NCBI RefSeq assembly: GCF_024297145.1
Contig: NZ_JANCTC010000005.1
Location: 248,001-312,000 of the forward strand
Source: Mesorhizobium sp. LMG 17147
GTDB lineage: Bacteria; Pseudomonadota; Alphaproteobacteria; Rhizobiales; Rhizobiaceae
Length of the DNA stretch: 64,000 nt
Reading direction: 5' to 3'
Shown here: positions 18,184 to 25,489 of the stretch, piece after piece
Position numbering within the stretch: position 1 is the first letter of the stretch
How the letters are laid out: the number at the start of each line of letters is the position of its first letter
The notes under the pieces: generated by a model
Told to the model about the DNA's origin: nothing
What the model saw: only the letters and a program-made list of their open reading frames with translations
Database searches by the model: none
Made by a program: the position numbers and the translations under genes

Positions 18184-18636
18184 ATGCTCACGAAAAAAGG
18201 TAAGTACGGCCTCAAGGCGCTCGTCCATCTGGCGCGCCTGCCGGTTGGACAGCTCGCCTTCGTCAACGACATCGCTACAGGAAACAATATTCCGAAGAAG
18301 TTCCTTGATGCCATTCTTGGCGAATTGCGCAGTGCGGGGTTCGTCCAGAGCCGCAAGGGCAAGGACGGCGGCTATCGGCTGGCGCGCCCGGCGGACGAGA
18401 TCAAGGTCGGCCACGTCGTGCGCGTGCTCGACGGGCCGCTTGCCCCCATTCCTTGCGCCAGCCGCACCCAGTATCAGCGCTGCGAAGACTGCAACGAGGC
18501 GACATGCCAAGTCCGACACCTGATGCTGGAGGTCCGGCAGGCCATCGCCGAGGTGCTGGATCAGCGCAGCCTCGCCGAAATGCGCGATATCGTCGGCGAC
18601 GAAGACTTTTCGGCGGCGTTGAAAATCCAGGCCTGA
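18184..18636 (+). CDS. Rrf2-family transcriptional regulator with cysteine cluster
   Basis: 150 aa. The N-terminal winged helix shows the Rrf2 pattern (TKKGKYGLKALVHLARL, then GNNIPKKFLDAILGELRSAGFVQSRKGKDGGYRLAR). A cluster C-x8-C-x2-C-x4-C at about residues 91-108 probably binds an Fe-S cluster or senses thiols; spacing differs from IscR (C-x5-C-x5-C) and RirA. It sits between a sulfonate importer and transsulfuration genes, which suggests control of sulfur assimilation, possibly through the palindrome ahead of it. The flavoprotein gene follows 49 bp downstream and is probably co-transcribed. Confidence 0.88.
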   Translation: MLTKKGKYGLKALVHLARLPVGQLAFVNDIATGNNIPKKFLDAILGELRSAGFVQSRKGKDGGYRLARPADEIKVGHVVRVLDGPLAPIPCASRTQYQRCEDCNEATCQVRHLMLEVRQAIAEVLDQRSLAEMRDIVGDEDFSAALKIQA

Positions 18637-18685
18637 ACCAATCTCTCCTGAGCCGGCGACGATCGCCAGCACAGCTGGTGTGCGT

Positions 18686-20032
18686 ATGACCGGGCGCGTT
18701 ACGCCAAATTCGATCATCATTGTCGGTGGCGGCGCCAGCGGCGTCGTGCTTGCGGCGCATCTGCTGAAGTCGCCCAATCCCGATCTCCGCGTCAGCCTGA
18801 TCGAAAAACGCCCGCATTTTGGGCAAGGCATGGCCTATTCAACGCTGCTGTCGGCGCATGTGCTGAATGTCAGCGCGTCGGGCATGAGCGCCTATGCCGA
18901 CGATCCGGGCAATTTCTTGCGCTGGCTGCTTGAACGCGGGATAGCGACGCCGGAACAGGCGCCGGTCTATGCACCGCGCAGCGTCTACGCCCGCTATCTC
19001 AAGGAGCTGCTCGACGAGCTCGAGACGCGTGAGCAGCAGACGGGCCGGCTGCGCCTGATCCGCGAGGAGAGCCTGTCGATCTCGCCGACCGCCTCCGGCG
19101 TCGAGGTGACGCTGGCCAACGGCACCAGCGTGGTCGCGCATCTTGCCGTGCTCGCCACCGGGCATGACGAAGAGCCGGGGGCGGGGCAGGGGCATGCGAT
19201 CAGGATGGGATCCGAGGCGGACACTGCGCTCGACCCCGAAGCCCAAGTCCTGGTGCTGGGCACCGGCTTGAGCATGGTCGATGCCTTCCTGTCGCTCGAG
19301 CAGCGCGGCCACCGCGGCGCGATCGTCGCGGTGTCGCGGCGCGGCCTGCTGCCTTCGCCGCATCGCAAGGGCAATCCGATCAAGCTCGACGTCGCCGACA
19401 TTCCGCTCGGTACCCAGCTTTCCTATTTCGTCGGCTGGTTCCGCGACCTGATCCGGGAAAACCAGAAGGCCGGTATCGACTGGCGCGACGTCGTCGACGG
19501 TCTGAGACCCTTCAACCAGAAGATCTGGCAGAACTGGCCGTCCTCGGCCAAGCGCCGCTTCGTCGAGCACACCAAGGCCTGGTGGGACATCCACCGCCAT
19601 CGCATGGCGCCGGAAGTCTACACCCGCGTTGCCGAGGCAGTGCAAGCGGGCCGCATCCGCCTTGTCGCCGGGCGCGTCGTCGAGATCGCCGCGGGCGACG
19701 GCTTCAGCGTACAGGTCCAGTCGCGCCACACGCAGCAGCTCGAAAGGTTCGACGTCACCCGCATCTATGATTGCACCGGCATCGCCAGGGACATCTCGAC
19801 CACCTCGAACAGCGTGGTACGGTCGCTGGTCGAGCGTGGACTGGCACGGCCGGATCCGCTGCGCCTCGGCCTCGACGTGACCGCGAACTGCGAGGTCATC
19901 GCCGGCGACGGCACGGTATCCGCCAAGATCCTCGCCGTCGGGCCACTGACGCGCGGCACCTTCTTCGAAATCGACGCCATTCCCGATATTCGCGTGCAGT
20001 GCGCGCGGCTGAGCAAGCGCTTGCTCGGATGA
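18686..20032 (+). CDS. FAD/NAD(P)-binding oxidoreductase (COG4529-type)
   Basis: 448 aa. Dinucleotide-binding IIIVGGGASGVVLAAHLL at about residues 9-26, HVLNVSASGMSAY near 60, and a second nucleotide motif VLVLGTGLSMVDAFLSLEQ near 190 after the ATGHD motif near 155. This is the 'NAD_binding_9' group of flavoproteins, whose E. coli member is YdhS. Substrate unknown. Co-location with an Rrf2 regulator and tauABC hints at redox steps in sulfur metabolism, but that is only context. I start at ATG; a GTG two codons upstream is possible. Confidence 0.85.
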   Translation: MTGRVTPNSIIIVGGGASGVVLAAHLLKSPNPDLRVSLIEKRPHFGQGMAYSTLLSAHVLNVSASGMSAYADDPGNFLRWLLERGIATPEQAPVYAPRSVYARYLKELLDELETREQQTGRLRLIREESLSISPTASGVEVTLANGTSVVAHLAVLATGHDEEPGAGQGHAIRMGSEADTALDPEAQVLVLGTGLSMVDAFLSLEQRGHRGAIVAVSRRGLLPSPHRKGNPIKLDVADIPLGTQLSYFVGWFRDLIRENQKAGIDWRDVVDGLRPFNQKIWQNWPSSAKRRFVEHTKAWWDIHRHRMAPEVYTRVAEAVQAGRIRLVAGRVVEIAAGDGFSVQVQSRHTQQLERFDVTRIYDCTGIARDISTTSNSVVRSLVERGLARPDPLRLGLDVTANCEVIAGDGTVSAKILAVGPLTRGTFFEIDAIPDIRVQCARLSKRLLG

Positions 20033-20065
20033 GGACCTCTTGGTCTAGACGCAATGTGGATGCAA

Positions 20066-20165
20066 TACCGCCGCCGTTGGGTGAAAAGACCTCGACGGCA
20101 TAACCGCGTTCGCTGAAGGCGAACCAGGGTGCGGGAGCTCGCTCCACCAGAAGTCAGCCCGTGGT
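20066..20165 (-). pseudogene. Remnant of a DJ-1/PfpI-family gene
   Basis: On the minus strand APWFAFSERGYAVEVFSPNG reads like the block around EELxxPxxxFxxxGxxVxxxSPxGG of DJ-1/PfpI proteins. Immediately upstream, one frame over, ADFWWSELP matches the preceding part of that block, implying at least one frameshift. The rest of the gene is absent. Assignment rests on about 30 residues of resemblance. Confidence 0.45.
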
Positions 20166-20349
20166 GGTCGAGACAGCTAAGCGATGACGCCACGTTCGGC
20201 CGTCTCGCATTTGACCGGATTGGTGTCGCGTACGCTCGTTTTCGGTCTCCTCCACGGATTTTGTAGTCGGCGAGGCCGTAAGCCGACCCTGGCCAGATGG
20301 CCGGGCAAATTCTGCTTTCGTCGTCACCGTGCCTTGCCTACCATGGCGC

Positions 20350-20508
20350 ATGACCCAACGGGGAAGACTCTACGGCTGTCCGGTCGAGTTCGCGCTCGAC
20401 GCGCTCGGCGGCAAATGGAAGACGGTGATCCTGGCGCGCATCAAGGAACAGCCGATGCGCTATTCCGAACTGCGCCGGCTGATCCCCTCGCTTTCCGACA
20501 AGATGCTG
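20350..20508 (+). pseudogene. Truncated HxlR-type regulator (N-terminal part)
   Basis: MTQRGRLYGCPVEFALDALG continues through GGKWKTVILARIKEQPMRYSELRRL to LSDKML. This is the first half of a HxlR winged helix with its conserved Cys. After codon 53 the similarity stops abruptly and the sequence becomes the C-terminal part of a RidA-like gene in another frame, so recognition helix and dimerisation parts are lost. Confidence 0.8.
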
Positions 20509-20690
20509 AAGACCTCGTCAGCCTCTCGGTCTATATCGCCGGCGACCTGAACATAGGGCCGGCCTTCGGCGCTTGGATGGCCTTCTGGGCAAACCGTGGC
20601 GCGCCGCCGATCATCAAGGTGCTGCGCGTCGCCGGCCTCGGCAATCCGGATTTTCTGATCGAGATCGAAGCCCAGGCCGCGATCGCCTGA
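20508..20690 (+). pseudogene. RidA-family fragment (C-terminal half)
   Basis: The frame beginning EDLVSLSVYIAGDL and ending GLGNPDFLIEIEAQAAIA is the C-terminal half of a RidA/YjgF imine deaminase. It begins exactly where the HxlR fragment ends, so one deletion probably removed the 3' half of hxlR and the 5' half of ridA. No start codon or N-terminus remains. HxlR regulators often sit beside the small enzyme genes they control. Confidence 0.75.
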
Positions 20691-20793
20691 ACCCTGAGCA
20701 GGTTCTGCAAATCTTTTGCCTTGCCTGGAGCCGGCGAAGCTTTCGCGAAATTCCATTCCCCTGCTGGCGGCCGGATTGGCACGATCTATCTTC

Positions 20794-20863
20794 TTTCCAA
20801 CTGCAAACGGCTGGAAAAGACGGTAGGTTGCCGTCTTCCAGGGCGGTTGCTCATTCTGGCAAC
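20794..20863 (+). promoter_or_regulatory. Structured leader of the cystathionine beta-synthase gene
   Basis: TTTCCA (20794-20799) can pair with TGGAAA (20812-20817). The same segment CTGGAAAAGACGG (20811-20823) can instead pair with CCGTCTTCCAG (20831-20841) with a two-base bulge. A third hairpin GTTGC/GCAAC (20846-20863) abuts the ribosome site GGAG at 20864. Competing folds next to a ribosome site suggest leader control. I do not recognise a known riboswitch class. Confidence 0.45.
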
Positions 20864-20875
20864 GGAGCATCTGAC

Positions 20876-22300
20876 ATGAGCAAGCACAAGATCGTGGCAC
20901 AAGACGATGCATCGTCCCGCCTGCGCCCGCCCTATGCCTCGGTTCTCGACCTGATCGGGCAGACGCCGGTCGTCGAGCTGACCAAATTCGACATCGGCAA
21001 GTGCCGGCTGTTCATCAAGCTCGAAAGCCAGAATCCCGGCGGCTCGATCAAGGACCGCATCGCGCTGTCGATGATTGCCGCCGCCGAAAAACAGGGCAAA
21101 CTGAAACGCGGCGGGACGATCGTCGAGGCGACCGCCGGCAACACCGGTCTTGGTCTCGCCCAGGTCGGCATCCCCAAGGGCTACCACATCATCCTCGTCG
21201 TGCCTGACAAGATGTCGCGCGAAAAGATCCAGCATCTGCGGGCGCTCGGCGCGGAAGTGCGCATGACGCGTTCCGATGTCGGCAAGGGCCATGCCGAATA
21301 TTATCAGGACATGGCCGAAAAGATCGCCGCCGAGCTGCCCGGCGCCTTCTACGCCAACCAGTTTGCCAACCCGGCCAATCCGCTCGCCCACGAGACCACG
21401 ACTGGGCCGGAAATCTTTCAACAGCTCGAAGGCGATGTCGATGCGGTGGTCGTCGGCGTCGGCTCAGGCGGCACACTGACCGGGCTCGGCCGCTACTTTG
21501 CGAAAGTCTCGCCGAAGACCGAGATGGTGCTCGCCGATCCGGTCGGCTCGGTGCTGGCGCCCCTGATCAAGACAGGCAAGATGGTTGAGGCCGGAAGCTG
21601 GACCGTCGAAGGCATCGGCGAGGATTTCGTGCCGCCCAATGCCGATCTGTCGCTGGTCAGGAAGGCCTATTCCATCCCCGATAAGCAGAGCATGCTTGCA
21701 GTGCGCGACCTGCTTTCGAAGGAAGGCATTCTCGCCGGCTCGTCGTCGGGCACGCTGCTTTCGGCAGCACTCCGCTATTGCCGGGAGCAGACCGTGTCGA
21801 AGCGTGTCGTCACCTTCGTCTGCGACAGCGGCAACAAGTATCTGTCGAAAGTCTTCGACGACTTCTGGCTAGCCGAGCAGGGCCTTGCCGAGCAGGAGCA
21901 GCATGGCGACCTGCGCGACCTGGTTATGCGCACGCTCCGCACCGGCGATGTCGTGTCCGTCGGCCCCGACGAAAGCCTGCTCAACGCCTATGGCCGCATG
22001 CGCCGCTCGGATGTCTCGCAACTGCCAGTGCTGGACGAGGGCAAGCTCGTCGGCATCATCGACGAAAGCGATATCCTGGCCAAGGTCGAAGGTCCCTATG
22101 ACAGCCGCTGGGACCGCTTCAAGGCCCCGGTTAGGACGGCGATGACCACCAATCTGCACACGCTGCAGGCCAGCCAGACGCTGGACGCGCTGCTGCCGGT
22201 GTTCGACCGCAACGAGGTCGCCATCGTCTTCGACGGCGACGAATTTATTGGCCTGATAACCCGCATCGACCTGATCAACCATCTGAGGCGCGCCCGATGA
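20876..22300 (+). CDS. Cystathionine beta-synthase (PLP core plus two CBS domains)
   Basis: Condenses serine and homocysteine to cystathionine, or acts as a cysteine synthase; context favours the first. 474 aa. The PLP core runs from about residue 15 with [12 protein letters not shown] and the Schiff-base Lys in [13 protein letters not shown] (near 55). [10 protein letters not shown] near 85 and [13 protein letters not shown] near 195 bind substrate and phosphate. C-terminal CBS domains cover about 350-474 ([31 protein letters not shown]). The open frame runs 101 codons upstream through the RidA remnant, but ATG after GGAG is right. Its stop overlaps the gamma-lyase start. Confidence 0.92.
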   Translation: MSKHKIVAQDDASSRLRPPYASVLDLIGQTPVVELTKFDIGKCRLFIKLESQNPGGSIKDRIALSMIAAAEKQGKLKRGGTIVEATAGNTGLGLAQVGIPKGYHIILVVPDKMSREKIQHLRALGAEVRMTRSDVGKGHAEYYQDMAEKIAAELPGAFYANQFANPANPLAHETTTGPEIFQQLEGDVDAVVVGVGSGGTLTGLGRYFAKVSPKTEMVLADPVGSVLAPLIKTGKMVEAGSWTVEGIGEDFVPPNADLSLVRKAYSIPDKQSMLAVRDLLSKEGILAGSSSGTLLSAALRYCREQTVSKRVVTFVCDSGNKYLSKVFDDFWLAEQGLAEQEQHGDLRDLVMRTLRTGDVVSVGPDESLLNAYGRMRRSDVSQLPVLDEGKLVGIIDESDILAKVEGPYDSRWDRFKAPVRTAMTTNLHTLQASQTLDALLPVFDRNEVAIVFDGDEFIGLITRIDLINHLRRAR

Positions 22301-23478
22301 CCATAAAAGCCACTGTATCGGGCAAAAACCGCCTCGCCTTCTCGACCCGCACCATCCATGGCGGCCAGAGCCACGACCCGACGACGGGCGCGGTGATGGT
22401 GCCGATCTACGCCACCTCGACCTATGGCCAGCAGAGCCCGGGCGTGCACAAGGGCTTTGAGTATGCCCGCAGCCAGAACCCGACCCGCTTTGCTTTCGAG
22501 CGCGCTGTGGCCGACCTCGAAAGCGGCACAGCCGCTTTCGCTTTCGCTTCGGGGCTGGCGGCGATCGCCACGGTGTTTGAATTGCTTGATTCAGGCGCGC
22601 ATATCGTCGCCACCGACGACATCTATGGCGGCACGTTCCGGCTGCTGGAACGGGTGCGCAAGCGCTCGGCCAATTTGCAGGTCGACTTCGTCGACTTCAC
22701 CGATCTTGCCGCGGTCGAAGCGGCGATCCGCCCGGAAACCAAAATGCTCTGGGTCGAGACGCCGACCAATCCGCTGCTGCGTGTCGTCGACCTCGAAGGC
22801 GTCGCAGCACTGGCCAGGCGCAAAGGCGTGCTTTCGGTCGCCGACAACACCTTCTGCAGCCCCTATCTGCAGCGGCCGCTGGAGCTCGGCATCGACATAT
22901 CAGTGCATTCGACTACCAAATACCTCAATGGCCATTCCGATATGGTCGGCGGCGTCACCGTGGTCGGCGACAACAAGGATCTGGCCGACCGGCTGAAATT
23001 CCTGCAGAACGCCATCGGTGCCATTTCCGGGCCGTTCGACAGTTTCCTGGCGCTGCGCGGCTTGAAGACGCTGGCGCTCAGGATGGAGCGCCATTCGTCC
23101 AACGGCCAGAAGATCGCGCACTGGCTGGAAAGCCGCCCCGACATCCGTCGTGTCATCTATCCCGGCCTTCCCAGCCATCCGCAGCACGCCATCGCCAGGC
23201 GGCAGATGCACGCCTTCGGCGGCATGATCACGGTCGAGCTCGACCGCGACCTCGCCGGCACCAAGCGCTTCCTCGAACACACGCAACTGTTCACGCTGGC
23301 CGAAAGCCTTGGCGGCGTCGAAAGCCTGATCGAGCACCCGGCGCTGATGACGCATGGCTCGATCCCCGCGAAAAAACGCGCCGAGATCGGGATTTCCGAT
23401 TCGCTGGTGCGCTTATCGGCCGGGATCGAGGATGGTGACGATCTGATTGCGGATCTGGATCAGGCGCTGGCGAGCTGA
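22297..23478 (+). CDS. Cystathionine gamma-lyase / PLP-dependent Cys-Met metabolism enzyme
   Basis: 393-aa Cys/Met-metabolism PLP enzyme. N-terminal STRTIHGGQSHDPTTGAVM, cofactor segment FASGLAAIATVFELLDSGAHIV, and the PLP Lys in SVHSTTKYLNGHSDMVGG near residue 207. The C-terminal SLGGVESLIEHPALMTH is typical. Coupled to CBS by ATGA overlap, so the pair would convert homocysteine to cysteine by reverse transsulfuration. A gamma-synthase or beta-lyase activity cannot be excluded from sequence alone; the partner gene is the best guide. Confidence 0.9.
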   Translation: MTIKATVSGKNRLAFSTRTIHGGQSHDPTTGAVMVPIYATSTYGQQSPGVHKGFEYARSQNPTRFAFERAVADLESGTAAFAFASGLAAIATVFELLDSGAHIVATDDIYGGTFRLLERVRKRSANLQVDFVDFTDLAAVEAAIRPETKMLWVETPTNPLLRVVDLEGVAALARRKGVLSVADNTFCSPYLQRPLELGIDISVHSTTKYLNGHSDMVGGVTVVGDNKDLADRLKFLQNAIGAISGPFDSFLALRGLKTLALRMERHSSNGQKIAHWLESRPDIRRVIYPGLPSHPQHAIARRQMHAFGGMITVELDRDLAGTKRFLEHTQLFTLAESLGGVESLIEHPALMTHGSIPAKKRAEIGISDSLVRLSAGIEDGDDLIADLDQALAS

Positions 23479-23611
23479 GCCCGGCAGCAAGAACCTTGCG
23501 AGACGTCGGCGGACAGTGCCCCGCTGCCCTACCGGGCATCTCGGCCACGAGGGGTGAGATTGGCCGTCATCTTGCGCTTTCGCCAACCTCCAATACTGAA
23601 ACACGGACGGG

Positions 23612-23686
23612 ACGGCGAAGCTGCCAATCTCCCCCCTCGAGGAGGAGATGTCCGGCAGGACAGGGGGCGTGAAGGATCGCCAACGA
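23612..23686. repeat. Intergenic palindromic repeat
   Basis: A hairpin-forming stretch within the 320-bp spacer after the gamma-lyase gene. TGCC at 23622 pairs with GGCA ending 23657 around an interrupted CTCC/GGAG stem centred on CTCGAG. The surrounding sequence (CTGCCAATCTCC, GATGTCCGGCAGGACAG) is one I recall as a frequent intergenic element of Mesorhizobium genomes; copy number was not checked. No gene was recognised in the rest of the spacer 23479-23801. Confidence 0.45.
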
Positions 23687-23801
23687 GCGGCGCTTGTTCT
23701 GCATCCATATCCATGTGTCTTACATTCTATTCCGTTGACCTTGGCGCCATCTGGCAGAATTGTAGCTTCCTGATCCACCTTGCTGCCTGGCTCCGGAAGC
23801 T

Positions 23802-24779
23802 ATGAACAACCGACAACGCAACCAACCGACGGCAAGCGATACCCCGCTCACCTTCGCCATCCTGGTTTTCCCCGGCTTTCCGATGATGGCGTTCAGTTCG
23901 GTTATCGAGCCGTTGCGCGCCGCCAACGTACTGGCCAAGCGGGACTGCTATCGCTGGATTATCGTCGGCGCCGAGAGGGGGCCGGTCGAGGCCTCGAATG
24001 GCGTCGTCATCCAGCCCGGTTTTTCCGCCCATGACGCGCCGAAGGTCGATCGCATCGTCGTCTGCTCAGGCGGAGATGCCGATCATCTCGTCGCGTACGA
24101 TGCCGTGAGCTGGATCCGCAAGAGCCTGCGCGGTGGCGCCCATATCGGTGCTGTGGCGGATGCGGCGTTCTTCCTTGCCCGCGCGGGCCTGCTCGACGGC
24201 CATGCCTGCACCTTGCACTGGACCAGCCAGGCCGCTTTCACCGAGGCCTTTCCGGACATCGAGCTGAGGCGCGATCTCTACGTCATCGACCGCAAGCGCT
24301 TCACCTCGGCCGGCGGTGTCGGCAGCCTCGACATGATGCTGGAGATCATCACCCGCGATTATGGCGCCGAACTCGCGGCCGGCGTCGCCGAATGGTTCGT
24401 GCACAGCCCGCTGCGCTCCAGCGTCGACCGCAAGCTGATGCCGCTGCGCTTACGCACCGGCGTGCAGAACGAACTGGTGCTGTCGGCCATCGCCATCATG
24501 GAGGATGCAGTCGAGGAACGGCTCGGCATGGCGGAGTTGGCGAATAGGCTTGGCGTCTCCTCCGACAAGCTCGAACGCAATTTTCGCTCCGAGCTCAGCA
24601 TTTCGCCCAACGGCTACTACCGCCGGCTGCGGCTGAAGCGTGCCGCCGATCTTTTGGCCCATTCGACGCTGATGGTGCGCGACGTGGCGCTCGCCTGCGG
24701 CTTTGCCTCGATGTCGAGCTTTGCGCGGGCGTTTCGGGAAGAGCATGGGCATGCGCCGAAGGTGATGAGAAGGCATTAG
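23802..24779 (+). CDS. GlxA-family (DJ-1/AraC) transcriptional regulator
   Basis: 325 aa. Residues about 18-190 form a DJ-1/PfpI-like amidotransferase fold (FAILVFPGFPMMAFSSVIEPL; ADAAFFLARAGLLDGHACTLHW; ITSAGGVGSLDMML-like segment). Residues 225-325 hold an AraC DNA-binding domain with two helix-turn-helix motifs (LGMAELANRLGVSSDKLERNF; VRDVALACGFASMSSFARAFRE). Members of this group (GbdR, CdhR, SouR) activate catabolism of quaternary amines such as betaine and carnitine. The rightward catabolic cassette starting at 25490 is a plausible target. Confidence 0.92.
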   Translation: MNNRQRNQPTASDTPLTFAILVFPGFPMMAFSSVIEPLRAANVLAKRDCYRWIIVGAERGPVEASNGVVIQPGFSAHDAPKVDRIVVCSGGDADHLVAYDAVSWIRKSLRGGAHIGAVADAAFFLARAGLLDGHACTLHWTSQAAFTEAFPDIELRRDLYVIDRKRFTSAGGVGSLDMMLEIITRDYGAELAAGVAEWFVHSPLRSSVDRKLMPLRLRTGVQNELVLSAIAIMEDAVEERLGMAELANRLGVSSDKLERNFRSELSISPNGYYRRLRLKRAADLLAHSTLMVRDVALACGFASMSSFARAFREEHGHAPKVMRRH

Positions 24780-24829
24780 GGGCCTCTGCAAGCCGCAAAC
24801 GTCGGAGATTAGCCGAACACCCCTCCGTT

Positions 24830-24889
24830 CGTCATCCCAGGGCGGAGCAAGGAGCGAAGCGACGCGGCGCAGACCCTGGGATCCATGCC
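24830..24889 (+). repeat. 60-bp palindromic repeat, left copy
   Basis: Begins CGTCATCCCAGGG and ends CCCTGGGATCCATGCC. The arms ATCCCAGGG and CCCTGGGAT are a perfect nine-base inverted repeat around a purine-rich loop. It matches the right copy at 25291-25350, in inverted orientation, at 59 of 60 positions. The two copies bracket the GIY-YIG gene. Confidence 0.9.
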
Positions 24890-24929
24890 GTTACCTCGCG
24901 GCAGTGCGCCTGCGGACCAGAACCGAATG

Positions 24930-25217
24930 CTACCACCCCGTCCCGCGAAAAAGCTCGAACCATTCCGCATTGGTCTTCTCGATCAGCTCGATCTTCCATT
25001 GGCGTGGCCAGCGCTTCAGCGACTTCTCGCGCTGGATGGCGTCGACAATGTCGAAATGTTCCTCATACCAGACCAGACGCCGCACACCGTAACGGCTGGT
25101 GAACCGCGAGCCCTCGCCGGATTTGTGCTCCGGCATGCGGCGGCCGAGGTCGTTGGTAACCCCGATATAGATCGTACCGCGCTTCTGGCTTGCGGTCATA
25201 TAGGTATAGCCGGTCAT
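24930..25217 (-). CDS. GIY-YIG nuclease-superfamily protein bracketed by inverted repeats
   Basis: 95 aa forming one GIY-YIG domain. GTIYIGVTNDLGRRMPEHKS covers the catalytic Tyr pair and Arg. FTSRYGVRRLVWYE follows, then the conserved Glu in DAIQREKSLKRWPRQWKIEL. Single-domain members are common in Rhizobiales and usually annotated 'GIY-YIG nuclease family protein' without a known role. The flanking 60-bp inverted repeats, one on each side and 40-75 bp away, resemble the layout of REP elements around RAYT transposases. The frame extends far upstream through the right repeat, but the ATG giving MTGYTYM matches the family start. Confidence 0.9.
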   Translation of the reverse strand: MTGYTYMTASQKRGTIYIGVTNDLGRRMPEHKSGEGSRFTSRYGVRRLVWYEEHFDIVDAIQREKSLKRWPRQWKIELIEKTNAEWFELFRGTGW

Positions 25218-25290
25218 GGTTGAAGGGTAGCTGGCGCCTGTGCCGACGCAAGTGCCGTTCTGAACCGTTGCATTCTTCGGCAGATGCAAT

Positions 25291-25350
25291 GGCATGGATC
25301 CCAGGGTCTGCGCCGCGTCGCTTCGCTCCTTGCTCCGCCCTAGGATGACG
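25291..25350 (-). repeat. 60-bp palindromic repeat, right copy (inverted)
   Basis: Reverse complement of the left copy, with one substitution at the ninth position (T for C on the repeat strand, still allowing a G-U pair in the arm). Together the copies could form a large cruciform or a mobilisable unit of about 520 bp containing the nuclease gene. Confidence 0.9.
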
Positions 25351-25489
25351 AAAACGTTCGGGCTCACAGTCAATCGCCGAGGTAATTGAAGGGGGCTGCC
25401 GCCTAGCGGCATACGGCACAACACCTGCGGGATTCCGCACAGCCTCTGCGCAACGCATGGCTCATCGTCGCCGCTTCCAGGAGGCACCC

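Noticed and set aside
20794..20863. SAM-II, SAH or other known sulfur riboswitch in the CBS leader
   Set aside because: The hairpins do not show the conserved loop sequences I know for those classes, so only an unclassified structured leader is claimed.
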